Assembly: GCA_036274155.1 (NCBI GenBank)
Contig: DASUGH010000041.1
Span: 62,001-126,000, forward strand
Source of the DNA: Gp6-AA40 sp036274155
GTDB taxonomy: Bacteria; Acidobacteriota; Vicinamibacteria; Vicinamibacterales; UBA2999
Reading direction: 5' to 3'
Length of the DNA stretch: 64,000 nt
The notes below the pieces were generated by a model. The model saw only the letters and a program-made list of their open reading frames with translations, did no database searches and was not told where the DNA came from. Position 1 is the first letter of the stretch, and every line of letters starts with the position of its first letter. The position numbers and the translations under genes are program-made. Positions 52,797 through 61,848 of the stretch are shown here, piece after piece.

Positions 52797-54073
52797 CTAT
52801 CGAGACGGCGCTGTTTTCGGCAGTTGTGCGAGCGTGGCTTTCGGCAGCTTGGCGGCGAGGCTCACCTGCGTGCCGACGAGGTCCACGACGTCGTACTTCA
52901 CGGCGAAACCGAGGAGCATTGCCGCTTCGCTTGGCGCGAGCCGGTAGTCGCGCTCGAGCCAGCGGACCATTCCGCTGGTGGCTTGCTGCAACGCCTGGTC
53001 GAGTGAGCCGCCGATCCCGATGCTGATCAGGAACTCGGCGTTTTCCGCCAGCGGATGACCGAAGTTCCGATCGCGAATCAGATCGACCGTGAATTCGATA
53101 TCCATCGAGTTTCGAGCGCGTCACCGGTCAGCTCGCCGTCGCCTTGCGCGGCGTGGCCGTCGCCGACGAAGAGGAGCGCGCCGGGATGGGAGACGGGCAG
53201 GTAGACGGTCGTCCCCTCGCGAATCTGGTTGTAGTCCATGTTCCCGCCGAACCGGCCGGAGTCGGTCGTGCGAATCGCCAGATCCCCCTGCGGGGCAACA
53301 GCGACACAGCCGACCATCGGGAGAAGCGGAACCGTCAGGTTCTTGAGGGCGGCGGTCGGCGATTCGAGAAACGCCACGTTCCGAGCCGCATCGATCCGCC
53401 AGCGACTGTTGAACGCCGGGTCCCATTTCAGGTTCTCCAGCGCTCCCGGCTCGAGCGCGTTGCGCATGATCGAGCTGCCGCTCTGTGCCCAGTCGCGATT
53501 CGTCCGTACCCGATTCAAGCGCACGACGAGCGTGTCGTTCGGCATCGCACCTTCGACATAGAACGGTCCCGTCTGCGGGTTGCCGCCCGCCGACCGCCGG
53601 TTCCCCTTCTGATCGCGTCCACCCGCGTCCACGCTCCACGTGCGAACCGTGTCGCCGGGGTGAATCCGCAAAGCGGGAGCCACTTTGGAAGAAAAATAGA
53701 GATGGAAGCTCGATGGCTCGAACGCGTGAGTCCTGGGGGACTGAGGAGCGGGAGGAATTCGAACCGCCGTCCACGTCGCCGTCCGGTCGGGAAACACGAT
53801 GTTCCCCTTCAGCTGCTCGCCATCGAGTACCCCCTTCGCGACAGCCTTCTGCCGCGTGAACTCGATCGACCTGCCGTGGATCGTCCCCTCGATCGCCTGC
53901 CCGCCGGCCGTGCCAGTGAGCTTCTCGCCCATGACAGTGAGCGACAGACGCATGACGGGCGAGGCGAACCCGTCATCGAGGGTCAGCACCCAGTCGCCTG
54001 CCACCGTCAGCTGCGCACTGCCCGAGGACCCCAGGAGCGCCACGACGAGGAAAACACTGGCGCAACGGTTCAT
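52797..54073 (-). pseudogene. Acetamidase/formamidase-family gene with a one-base frameshift
   Basis: ATG 54073 has GGAG seven bases upstream and starts a signal peptide (MNRCASVFLVVALLGSSGSA). Family features follow: PQGDLAIRTTDSGRFGGNMD, YLPVSHPGALLFVGDGHAAQ, GDGELTGDALET. At about 53107-53110 the frame breaks: it would continue RWISNSRSI and stop at 53078, whereas the next frame gives MDIEFTVDLIRD and the rest of the amidase to 52797. One missing base in GAAACTCGATG restores one 425-residue protein. Either a real mutation or a sequencing error. An N-terminal ~110-residue extension is present before the amidase fold. Confidence 0.85.
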
Positions 54074-54185
54074 GGTGAGCTCCATCAGAGTACGGGAGAG
54101 TCGAACGATGTCCGCTGTGCGACAGGATCCGCCCACGGTTGCGGCGAGGCACGATCATCCCGAGGCTGCAGCCCGCGGGTCTGCC

Positions 54186-55526
54186 TCAGATCTCCAGCCG
54201 CCCCGTGCTGTCGCCGATGGCGTCGACCCGCGCGCCCATCTTGTCGAGCATCGTCAGCAGCAGGTTCGACATCGGCGTGTGCGGCGCGAACGCCACGTGG
54301 CGCCCGCCCTTCAGGTGACCAGATGCGCCGCCGGCGAGGACGACCGGCAGCGGATCGAAGTTGTGCTCGTTGCCGTCGCTCAAGCTGCTGCCGTAGAGGA
54401 TCATCGAGTGGTCGAGCAGGTTGCCGTCGCCGTCCGGCGTCGAGCGCAGCTTGTCCAGGAAGTACGTCAGCATCTTCACGTGGTAGCGGTTGATCACGGC
54501 GAACTGATCCATGTTCTTCCGCTCGTTCGAGTGATGCGACGCGTTGTGGAACCCCTCGCGCACACCGCTGGCCTGGTACACGGCGTTGCTGTTCTCGCGC
54601 GCCAGCATCAGCGTCGAGATGCGCGTGATCTCCGCCTTGTAGGCGAGCACCTGCAGATCGAACATCAGCTTCAGGTGCTCCTCGAAGTCGGCGGGGATGC
54701 CGATCGGCGCGGGAGGCAGATCGAGGCTGGCTGAGAGCCTGGCGTCGAACTGCTTGACCCGCCGCTCGATCTCACGCACCTCCTCCAGGTAGTCGCGCAG
54801 GCGCCGGCGATCGCCGGCTGGCAGATCCTTCTCGAGCGACGGCACCTGCTGCTTGATCGAGTCGAGCAGGCTCTGCGCCTGCTGCCGCCGCTCGAGGCGC
54901 TGCGCGTCGGTGCTGCCGTCGCCGAACAGCCGCTCGAAGACGAGCTGCGGGTTGTTCTCCATCGGCAACGGCAGCGTCGTGGATTTCCACGACAGCGTGT
55001 TGCGGTACGCACACGTGAAGCCGGCATCGCCGCACGTCAGATTCAACGGCTCGAGCGCCAGCTCGATCGACGGCAGCGGCGTGTCCTGTCCGACCTGCTG
55101 TGCCGCCACCTGATCGACGGTGACGCCGACGTGCGCTTCGTTCTTCTTTACCGGGTGGGCACCGCTCAGGAACACCGCCGCGGCGCGAACGTGATTCTCG
55201 GCGCCACCGGTATCTTCTCCCGTCCACGGCGCCACCGGCGCATGCGCCAGGTTGCTGACGATGGTGATGCGGTCGCGGAACGGCTCGAGCGGCTGCAGGA
55301 TCTCCGAGAACTGGAATGCCGTCCCCTCGCCCGCCGGCGTCCACTTGTCCATCGTCGCGCCATGCGGAATGTAAATGGCGCCCATTCGCGTCTTCGGCGC
55401 AGCCGCGGTCTGGGCCAGCGCCGTGCCGGCCGGCACCATCGATTCGAGCAGCGGCAGCGCCAGCGTGACGCCGGTGCCTCTGAGGAACGTCCGCCGCGAG
55501 AGATGCTTCTTCGTGATGAACGTCAC
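54186..55526 (-). CDS. DUF1552 domain-containing exported protein (module 2)
   Basis: A 446-residue paralogue of the protein at 1112-2428. It starts at GTG 55526, which overlaps the preceding TGA (GTGA) and has GGAGG nine bases upstream. The twin-arginine leader is LSRRTFLRGTGVTLALPLLE with cleavage near ALAQ; MGAIYIPHGATM, FERLFGDGSTDAQR and GDGNLLDHSMILYGSSL are the family marks. Coupled to the DUF1592 cytochrome, as in module 1. Confidence 0.92.
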   Translation of the reverse strand: MTFITKKHLSRRTFLRGTGVTLALPLLESMVPAGTALAQTAAAPKTRMGAIYIPHGATMDKWTPAGEGTAFQFSEILQPLEPFRDRITIVSNLAHAPVAPWTGEDTGGAENHVRAAAVFLSGAHPVKKNEAHVGVTVDQVAAQQVGQDTPLPSIELALEPLNLTCGDAGFTCAYRNTLSWKSTTLPLPMENNPQLVFERLFGDGSTDAQRLERRQQAQSLLDSIKQQVPSLEKDLPAGDRRRLRDYLEEVREIERRVKQFDARLSASLDLPPAPIGIPADFEEHLKLMFDLQVLAYKAEITRISTLMLARENSNAVYQASGVREGFHNASHHSNERKNMDQFAVINRYHVKMLTYFLDKLRSTPDGDGNLLDHSMILYGSSLSDGNEHNFDPLPVVLAGGASGHLKGGRHVAFAPHTPMSNLLLTMLDKMGARVDAIGDSTGRLEI

Positions 55527-57898
55527 GGCTCGCTGCCTCCCTCTTTCCGCTTCATCTGGAACGGCACGCTCTTGACGATGCCGGTGACGAGCGACGAGAA
55601 CCGGTACTCGGGACCCGCCGCGCGAACGATGTTCCTGACAGCAGGCATGTCGAAGTACTCGACCCGCCGCCCGAGCGCGTACGTTAGCAGCTTTTCGGTG
55701 GCAGCGGCCACCACCGCCTCGCGCCGGTCGAGCAGCGCTTTGCGCAGACTTGCCGGGCCGTTCAGCTCGGTTCCATCCGTGAGCCGGCCGGCTGTGTTGA
55801 TCGGCGCTCCGCTGTCCACGTTCCTCCAGGCGCCGACCAGGTCGAAGTTCTCGAGCGCAAACCCGATCGGGTCCATCACCGCGTGACAGGCGGCGCAGCT
55901 CGAGTTCGCCCGGTGCCGCTCCAGCCGCTGACGCAAAGACGTGGCGGTGGCGCCAGGCGCCGACGACGCGTCCAGATTGACTTCGACGCCCGGCGGCGGC
56001 TGCGGCACCGGCGCGCCAAGCAGATTCTCGAGAATCCACTTGCCGCGCTTCACCGGCGACGTGCGATTGCCCACCGATGTGACGGTGAGGAGACTTCCCT
56101 GCCCGAGAAGCCCGCGTCGCACGTCACCGTCAATCCTGACGCGGCGGAACCGGCTGCCACGGATGTTCGGGATCCCGTAGTGCCGCGCCAGACGCTCGTC
56201 GACGAACGTGTAGTCGGCATCGATGAGATCGAGCACGCTGCGGTCCTCGCGGACGATCGTTTCGAAGAGCAGCTCCGTCTCGCGCCGGAACGAGTATCGG
56301 AGGTTGCCGTCGAAGGCTCGTGTCGACGGAGACACGCTGTCGAGCTGACGCAGCAGCAGCCACTGCCCCGCGAGATTGTCGATGAGCGCCTGCGCTCGCG
56401 GATCGGCCAGCATGCGGCGCGCCTGCTGTTCGATGACGGCGGGATCCGACAGCCGCCGCGCCGCCGCCGCTTTCAGCAGCTCCTCGTCCGGGCTCGTGCT
56501 CCAGATGAAGAACGACAGCCGCGACGCCAGCTCGATGTCGCTGATCCGGTAGGCAGCGCCGGCAGCGACGTTTGCCGGCTCGCGCTCGAACCGGAAGATG
56601 AACTGCGGATCGACGAGCACGCGCGCCAGCGCGTATTGAATCCCCGTTTCGAAGCCGCGCAGCTTCCGCCCCGACTCGTAGAACCCCATGAGCATGTCGA
56701 TCGCGGGATCGCTCTCGGCAACAGGACGTCGATAGGCGCGGCTGGCGAGAGAGGACAGAATCCGGCGGGCGCAGGCGGCATCCCCCGGCGCGGCCGCGGC
56801 GCCATCAATCGCGGCCGCGTCCCGCCGAAGTCCGGAGGACGAAGGCGGACTACACAGAAACAGCCGTCGCCGGCTTGGCGTGTTGCCGGGCCCCGTGGCA
56901 TTGAATGGGCCGTTGATGCCGAGGCTCTGCACCCCCGCGCTCGTGGCCAGCTCCGAGTAGAGATCGTCGACGCCGCGTGCGTTCCTCGTCCGGATGATGG
57001 CGACGCCGATCGTCTGCGGACCGGCGGGGATCCTGATCCGGAGATCGCGAGGCACCGTTCGCTCGAACAGCCGCAGCCGCTCGCCGTTCAGCGTGATCTC
57101 GAGCGCTTCCTCGCCGCCGACGGCGGAGAGCCCGAATCCAGCACCCGAACGGCCGACCCTGAACTCGTACTCCGCGTCGAGCGGGAACACGTGCTCGACG
57201 AGCAGGCCGCCGCGCGTCCCGAGCGGCATCCCCTCGCGATGCTCCGCCTGCGACAGGCCGCGCGGCGCACTGTAGGTGGTGAGCCCGGGGCTCGTTGTCA
57301 TGTCGCCAACGGCGAGGCGGCTGATCTTCGCAGCCGCCGACACGTACGCCTGCATGAGCGCCGGCGACACGCTCAAGACGCTGGCGATGTTGTCGAAGCC
57401 TTCCGTCGAATCGTCACCCGGCAGCATCGACGCCGCGTCGATCGGCAGGTCGAGCAGGTCGCGGACGGCGTTGCCGTATTCCGCGCGGTTGAGGCGATGG
57501 AGGACGGGTGCGCCAGGGTTTGGGTTCGCGGCGGCGGCACGATCGATCGCGTTCTCGATCTGCGCCGCCACACCGTCGAGCGCCGCGCGCTCTGGTCGTG
57601 GCGCTCCGCTCGGCGGCATCATGCCGGTTCGGAGCTTCCGGACCACCTTCTCCCACGTCTGCGCATCGCGCACCGCACCGGCGGCGTCGAACGGCGCCAG
57701 GACGAGGCCGCCGGCTTTCACACGCTCGTTGTGGCAGGTCAGGCAATAGCGGTCGAGCAGCGGCTGCGGCGGCGCGCCGGGTGTCGACACCTGCGGCGCC
57801 GCAGCCGCGCGGTTCTGTCCCTGGGTCTCGACTCCGGCAGACGCGGCGACGAGCAGTGCGACTGCAGCCGCAAGAGCGATCGACGGCTTGGTACGCAT
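55523..57898 (-). CDS. Full-length DUF1587/DUF1592/DUF1588/DUF1585 cytochrome (module 2)
   Basis: A 791-residue exported cytochrome. Signal peptide (residues 7-26), first haem motif YCLTCHNERVKAGG (about 51-64), DUF1587 (VLHRLNRAEYGNAVRDLLDL), a CBM-like beta region (about 215-330), DUF1592 (YRISDIELASRLSFFIW), DUF1588 (RRGLLGQGSLLTVTSVGNRTSP) and a second haem motif CAACHAVMDPIGFALENFD before DUF1585. This gives the complete reference architecture for the fragment at 1-1094. It is followed by DUF1552 with a four-base overlap and preceded by the ankyrin gene with three bases between. Confidence 0.93.
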   Translation of the reverse strand: MRTKPSIALAAAVALLVAASAGVETQGQNRAAAAPQVSTPGAPPQPLLDRYCLTCHNERVKAGGLVLAPFDAAGAVRDAQTWEKVVRKLRTGMMPPSGAPRPERAALDGVAAQIENAIDRAAAANPNPGAPVLHRLNRAEYGNAVRDLLDLPIDAASMLPGDDSTEGFDNIASVLSVSPALMQAYVSAAAKISRLAVGDMTTSPGLTTYSAPRGLSQAEHREGMPLGTRGGLLVEHVFPLDAEYEFRVGRSGAGFGLSAVGGEEALEITLNGERLRLFERTVPRDLRIRIPAGPQTIGVAIIRTRNARGVDDLYSELATSAGVQSLGINGPFNATGPGNTPSRRRLFLCSPPSSSGLRRDAAAIDGAAAAPGDAACARRILSSLASRAYRRPVAESDPAIDMLMGFYESGRKLRGFETGIQYALARVLVDPQFIFRFEREPANVAAGAAYRISDIELASRLSFFIWSTSPDEELLKAAAARRLSDPAVIEQQARRMLADPRAQALIDNLAGQWLLLRQLDSVSPSTRAFDGNLRYSFRRETELLFETIVREDRSVLDLIDADYTFVDERLARHYGIPNIRGSRFRRVRIDGDVRRGLLGQGSLLTVTSVGNRTSPVKRGKWILENLLGAPVPQPPPGVEVNLDASSAPGATATSLRQRLERHRANSSCAACHAVMDPIGFALENFDLVGAWRNVDSGAPINTAGRLTDGTELNGPASLRKALLDRREAVVAAATEKLLTYALGRRVEYFDMPAVRNIVRAAGPEYRFSSLVTGIVKSVPFQMKRKEGGSEP

Positions 57899-57901
57899 GG
57901 G

Positions 57902-59476
57902 TCAGTTTCGCGGTCCGGCGGCGGCCTGCTTCGATTGCGCCGTCAATTCCTCGAGCAGCGCGATCGTTTCCGGCTTCCGCTCCGCTCCGACGGCCGCCAG
58001 GAAGACGCCTTCGGCCCAGCGAAGCGCCGTACGGCCTTCCTTGTCCTTCACGTCGAGCCGCGCGCCGTGCGCGACCAGGATCCGAATGACGTCGTTTGCG
58101 CCGCGATTGGCGGCGCCGAGCAGCGCCGTCAGACCCATGGAGTTGGTGGCGTTGACGTCGCCGCCGAGCTCCAGACAGAGCTTCACCGCGTCGATGGTCG
58201 CCTGCGGCGACTCGGTGTAGGTCTGAGCCACCACCCAGTTCACGCCGGCAGCGGCCATCAGCGGCGTCGTGCCCGCCTGCGTGGCAAGGTTCGGGTCGGC
58301 GCCGTGCTCGAGAAGGAGACGCATGGTGGCCGTGTCGCCCGAAAGCGCCGCTCTCAGAAACGGTGTCTGGCCCGTGAAGTCCACCCAGGAGACGTCGCCG
58401 AGCGAATAGAGCCAGCGGCGGCTGGGCGGCACTTCGCGCGTGCGCGCGTTGACGGTGGCGCCCGATTTCAGCAGAACGCGGATGAATTCGAGAATCGGCC
58501 CGCGATCGACGCCGTTGTCCTTCGGGCTGTCCTGATCGCGGTTGTTCATATCGAGGTTTCGGTACTCGACCGCCGCCCAGAGCGGCGATCGCCCCCAGAA
58601 GTCGTCGGCGTTCACGTTCGCGCCCTTGTCGATCAGCAGCCGCGCCACGTCGAGATTGTTGTTGAGCACGGCCATCAGCAGCGGGTGGATGCCATTGGCT
58701 TCGGCCAGCTCGAGATCGGCGCCGGCGCCGACGAGCAGCCGCGCCGCCTCCACCCGTCCATCGCGCGCCGCATAGAGCAGCGGCGTCATCCCCCCGCGCG
58801 CTTCGCCGCGCCGGCCGCGATCGGGAAGGCCGCCGCGATTGATCCCGACGCCTTCCGACCCGCAGCCGGTGCCCTTGCACGGCGGCGTGAAGTTAGGCGT
58901 CGGTCCCTTCCGCGTCTGCGCGTCGACAGCCGCGCCGCGGCTGATGAGCAGCGCGACGGCCTCCGCGTGATCCTCGCGCACCGCGATCATCAACGCCGTC
59001 TGCTGAAACTCGGGATCGCGCGTGTCGACTTTGGCGCCGCGGTCGAGGAGCACGCGCATCGCGGCAGGAACGCCGGTGCGCGCCGCCGTCATCAGCGCCG
59101 TTTCGCCGGCAGGATCGACGGCGTTTGGATCGGCGCCGGCGTCGAGCAGACGCTGCACGATGGCCGCGTTCCCGTTGAGGCAGGCCAGGTAGAGCGGCGT
59201 GACACCGTATCGATCGCCCGTCTTCGCGTCGGCCGACGCGGCAAGCAGCATCTCGGCGATGTCCAGCCGATCGGCGAGAACTGCCTGGTGCAGCGCGGTG
59301 GTGCCATCGATACCCCTGGCGTTGACGTCCACGCGCTGTTCGATGAGCGCGCGAACGGCCGCGCGATCGCCGCGGGCAGCAGCGTCGGCCAGGCGCACAT
59401 CCGGGGCCGCCGCGCCGGCGGCCGGGAGGAACGCGATCAGGGCGAGGGTCGCAGGGGCAAGGCGCTTCGCCAGCAT
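57902..59476 (-). CDS. Secreted ankyrin-repeat protein (module 2)
   Basis: A 524-residue protein: signal peptide (LAPATLALIAFLPAAGAAA) and about ten ankyrin repeats (GTTALHQAVLADR, GVTPLYLACLNGN, GMTPLLYAARDGR, GQTPFLRAALSGD, GTTPLMAAAGVNW). Residues about 190-230 form a non-repeat insertion (PTPNFTPPCKGTGCGSEG) at the place where the module 1 paralogue is also interrupted, here with two cysteines. It is first in the minus-strand operon, three bases before the cytochrome gene. Confidence 0.9.
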   Translation of the reverse strand: MLAKRLAPATLALIAFLPAAGAAAPDVRLADAAARGDRAAVRALIEQRVDVNARGIDGTTALHQAVLADRLDIAEMLLAASADAKTGDRYGVTPLYLACLNGNAAIVQRLLDAGADPNAVDPAGETALMTAARTGVPAAMRVLLDRGAKVDTRDPEFQQTALMIAVREDHAEAVALLISRGAAVDAQTRKGPTPNFTPPCKGTGCGSEGVGINRGGLPDRGRRGEARGGMTPLLYAARDGRVEAARLLVGAGADLELAEANGIHPLLMAVLNNNLDVARLLIDKGANVNADDFWGRSPLWAAVEYRNLDMNNRDQDSPKDNGVDRGPILEFIRVLLKSGATVNARTREVPPSRRWLYSLGDVSWVDFTGQTPFLRAALSGDTATMRLLLEHGADPNLATQAGTTPLMAAAGVNWVVAQTYTESPQATIDAVKLCLELGGDVNATNSMGLTALLGAANRGANDVIRILVAHGARLDVKDKEGRTALRWAEGVFLAAVGAERKPETIALLEELTAQSKQAAAGPRN

Positions 59477-59519
59477 GGGGCAACTCTACCGCGCCGAGCG
59501 CCCTCGGAGAAAGAGGCTG

Positions 59520-61244
59520 TTACTTGCGCCCGCTCGTCTGTTTCAGGGTGCCGTCGTCATGGACGACCTTGCCGCCGACGACGCTGAGCACCGAGCGGAT
59601 CTGTTTGATTTCCACGTCGGGCACCGCGAAATAGTCCTTGTTCAACACCGCCAGGTCGGCGAGCTTGCCCGGCTCGATCGTCCCGATGCGGTCTTCCATC
59701 CTCAGGAACCAGCTGTTGCCTCGCGTGAAAAGGCGGAGCGCCTCCTGGCGGGTGATCTGCTGATCGCCGTTCACGCGCGCACCCAGCGAGTTGACGCCGG
59801 TGACGGCGAAATAGATGTGCAGCCACGGATTGAGCGGCGCGATGTGCACGCCGTCGCCGTGAATGCCGGCCTGGATGCCATGGTCGACGATGGTGCGGAA
59901 GGGCGGGCCGACGATGACCTTCGGATCGGTGGAGGTGACCCACCGGAACGCGCCCATCTGCACGCCGCAGCCAAGAGCGCGAAGCCGCGTCAGCAGGTCG
60001 GCAGTGACGACCGGCACGTGGTGCACCATCCAGCGCAGTTTCGTGATGTCGAACTCCTTGTTCACCGTCTCGTACGCCTCGACGACCTGCGTCAGACCCG
60101 CCAGATCCTGCACGGAGTTCTCGTTCCGCCAGCCGGCCTGGGCGACCAGTCGCTGCGCCTCGCGCCACACGGCGCCGCTCGCCAGCGGAGCGGCCCATTC
60201 GCCAATCGCGCCGGTCATCAGCATGTCGTCGCCGAAGAACTGGAACTGGTTGCGCAGCCGCTCCTTCAGCTCCGGCAGCGCCGGGTCGTTCTGGTTCTGC
60301 AGGAAGTTCATCTGCAGTCGGACGCTCGTCTTGCCCTCGCGGTGCAGCGCCAGCCACGCGTCGTACATGCGGTACTGATCGAGGTTGGAGAGGATCTGGC
60401 CCGGGTGAAGCGGTCCCGGCGTCGGAAACAACACTTCGTCGAGGTGCGCGGTGAGACCGAGGCTGGCCGAATACGCCATCGCGTCGAGGGCGCTCCGCTT
60501 CTTGTCGTCGAAGGTCTGCAGCCGACGCAGGTGGAACAGCGCGCTGGCGGATGGCCCACCACCCGCGAAACCGGCCGCCGCGATGGACCCATCGTCGGCA
60601 ACCTTCACCGGGACGATGTCGGGGTGGACCTTCGGCGCCGCATCCGCAGCGTCGAAGAACTGTTTACCGAGCGTGTTCGTCACGCAGGGGCCGGTGAACC
60701 GCTCGTACAGGAGGACGGGCCGGTCGGACACCGCGGCGTCGAGCTCCTTCAGTGTCGGACGGCGTCGCTCCGCCCACTGATTCGGATGCCACCCGCCCAT
60801 CGACGTGATCCACTGGCCGGCAGGCACGCTCTTGCGCCGCGCGGCGAGCGCTTCCTGGATCTCGCGAATCGACGTCGTGTTCTCGAGAATCGTGTGATAG
60901 CCGGGCCGGTTGGCGAGGCTGACGATGTGAACGTGGCCCTCGATGACGCCGGGCACCACGGTGCGTCCACCCAGGTCGACCACGCGCGTGCCGGCAGCGC
61001 TCGTCGGCGCCGAGTCGCCGACGGTCACGAATCGGCCGTTCCTGATCGAGACGGCTCTGGCGATCGTGTTGCGGCCGTCGAACGTGTGGACCCGGCCGTT
61101 CGTCAGAACGAGCGTCTCGTCGGCGGCCGCCGACGCCGTCTGCAGTGCCTGGCCCTCGAGCGCGACGCCGCCCTGCGCGATTGCCATCTCGGCGGCCGCA
61201 GCGGCAGCGGCGCCGACGAACTCTCTGCGAGATGTCCCTGCCAT
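59520..61244 (-). CDS. Tat-exported amidohydrolase (YtcJ/Amidohydro_3 type)
   Basis: A 574-residue protein. ATG 61244 gives MAGTSRREFVGAAAAAAAEM, a twin-arginine-like signal; ATG 61259 is five codons upstream but lacks a ribosome-binding site and abuts a hairpin. The metal-dependent hydrolase fold shows GVIEGHVHIV (His104 and His106), VHHVPVV and HGDGVHIAPL with later metal-ligand candidates, and the closing IEPGKLADLAVLNKDYFAVP. The family hydrolyses amide-like bonds; the substrate is unknown. Confidence 0.86.
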   Translation of the reverse strand: MAGTSRREFVGAAAAAAAEMAIAQGGVALEGQALQTASAAADETLVLTNGRVHTFDGRNTIARAVSIRNGRFVTVGDSAPTSAAGTRVVDLGGRTVVPGVIEGHVHIVSLANRPGYHTILENTTSIREIQEALAARRKSVPAGQWITSMGGWHPNQWAERRRPTLKELDAAVSDRPVLLYERFTGPCVTNTLGKQFFDAADAAPKVHPDIVPVKVADDGSIAAAGFAGGGPSASALFHLRRLQTFDDKKRSALDAMAYSASLGLTAHLDEVLFPTPGPLHPGQILSNLDQYRMYDAWLALHREGKTSVRLQMNFLQNQNDPALPELKERLRNQFQFFGDDMLMTGAIGEWAAPLASGAVWREAQRLVAQAGWRNENSVQDLAGLTQVVEAYETVNKEFDITKLRWMVHHVPVVTADLLTRLRALGCGVQMGAFRWVTSTDPKVIVGPPFRTIVDHGIQAGIHGDGVHIAPLNPWLHIYFAVTGVNSLGARVNGDQQITRQEALRLFTRGNSWFLRMEDRIGTIEPGKLADLAVLNKDYFAVPDVEIKQIRSVLSVVGGKVVHDDGTLKQTSGRK

Positions 61245-61261
61245 GGCTCCAGCCTTCATAG

Positions 61262-61283
61262 AGGCGAGTCTCAAGACTCGCCT
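61262..61283 (-). terminator. Palindrome between DinB and amidohydrolase genes
   Basis: AGGCGAGTC-TCAA-GACTCGCCT is a 9-bp stem with a 4-base loop, 74 bases after the DinB stop in the minus sense and just upstream of the amidohydrolase start. AAATAGG precedes it in that sense. It may end the DinB transcript or shape the amidohydrolase leader. Confidence 0.45.
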
Positions 61284-61356
61284 ATTTCTTGTCGAACGGG
61301 CGGATTCTACCTCTGGACCTCCATGGCTGGCGCGTAAGCCCTCGACGACCGGTTCG

Positions 61357-61848
61357 CTACGCTGGCCCGCCCGGATCGTCTGCCGACGGCCCGTAGATCG
61401 ACGGGACCTTCGCGCCCATGGGCCGCAGGTAGCTCGAGAGCTGGCCGCGATGATGGATCGCATCGAAGAGGAACCCGAACAGCATCTCACCGAGCGGAGC
61501 CTCCCAGATCACGTTCCCGTCCATCTTGAGCGTGGCTTTGCTGCTCCACTTCGCGTCGTCCAGTTTCATCAGACGCGATTCGAGCGCGGCAGCGTGCTTT
61601 TCATAGGCGGCAATCGACTCGGGCACGCTCGGGCATGCCTTGACGACGTAGTTCACCTCCCCGCTGTCGACGAGCGTGCAGGCGTCCTCGAGCTCGGCAG
61701 CCAGCAGCCAGACGAGATCTCCTGCCGCAGTCGATCGCTCGTGCGGGCGGTAGCCGGCCTTGTCGGGCGGAACCGCTTTCATGACCTTGAGAAACGCCGG
61801 CTTCTCCGCCTGCAAGCGCTGCTTGTAGTACTCACGCACGCTGTTCAT
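61357..61848 (-). CDS. DinB-family four-helix protein
   Basis: A 163-residue DinB/DUF664-type protein: FGFLFDAIHHRGQLSSYLRPMG is the family's C-terminal metal-binding helix. In the first helix pair the region GDLVWLLAAELED has leucines where relatives usually have a histidine, so the metal triad may be incomplete. Bacterial DinB-fold proteins are often thiol transferases; no role is assigned. Its start overlaps the permease gene by 17 bases. Confidence 0.8.
   Translation of the reverse strand: MNSVREYYKQRLQAEKPAFLKVMKAVPPDKAGYRPHERSTAAGDLVWLLAAELEDACTLVDSGEVNYVVKACPSVPESIAAYEKHAAALESRLMKLDDAKWSSKATLKMDGNVIWEAPLGEMLFGFLFDAIHHRGQLSSYLRPMGAKVPSIYGPSADDPGGPA

Noticed and set aside
55883..59587. 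A 1234-codon plus-strand open frame antisense to the cytochrome and ankyrin genes
   Set aside because: Arg/Ala/Gly-rich composition without any domain; the minus strand encodes full-length recognised proteins with coupled starts and stops.
59199..61337. A 712-codon plus-strand frame antisense to the amidohydrolase
   Set aside because: Shadow of a well-defined Tat-exported amidohydrolase; the composition is that of a reverse complement of coding DNA.
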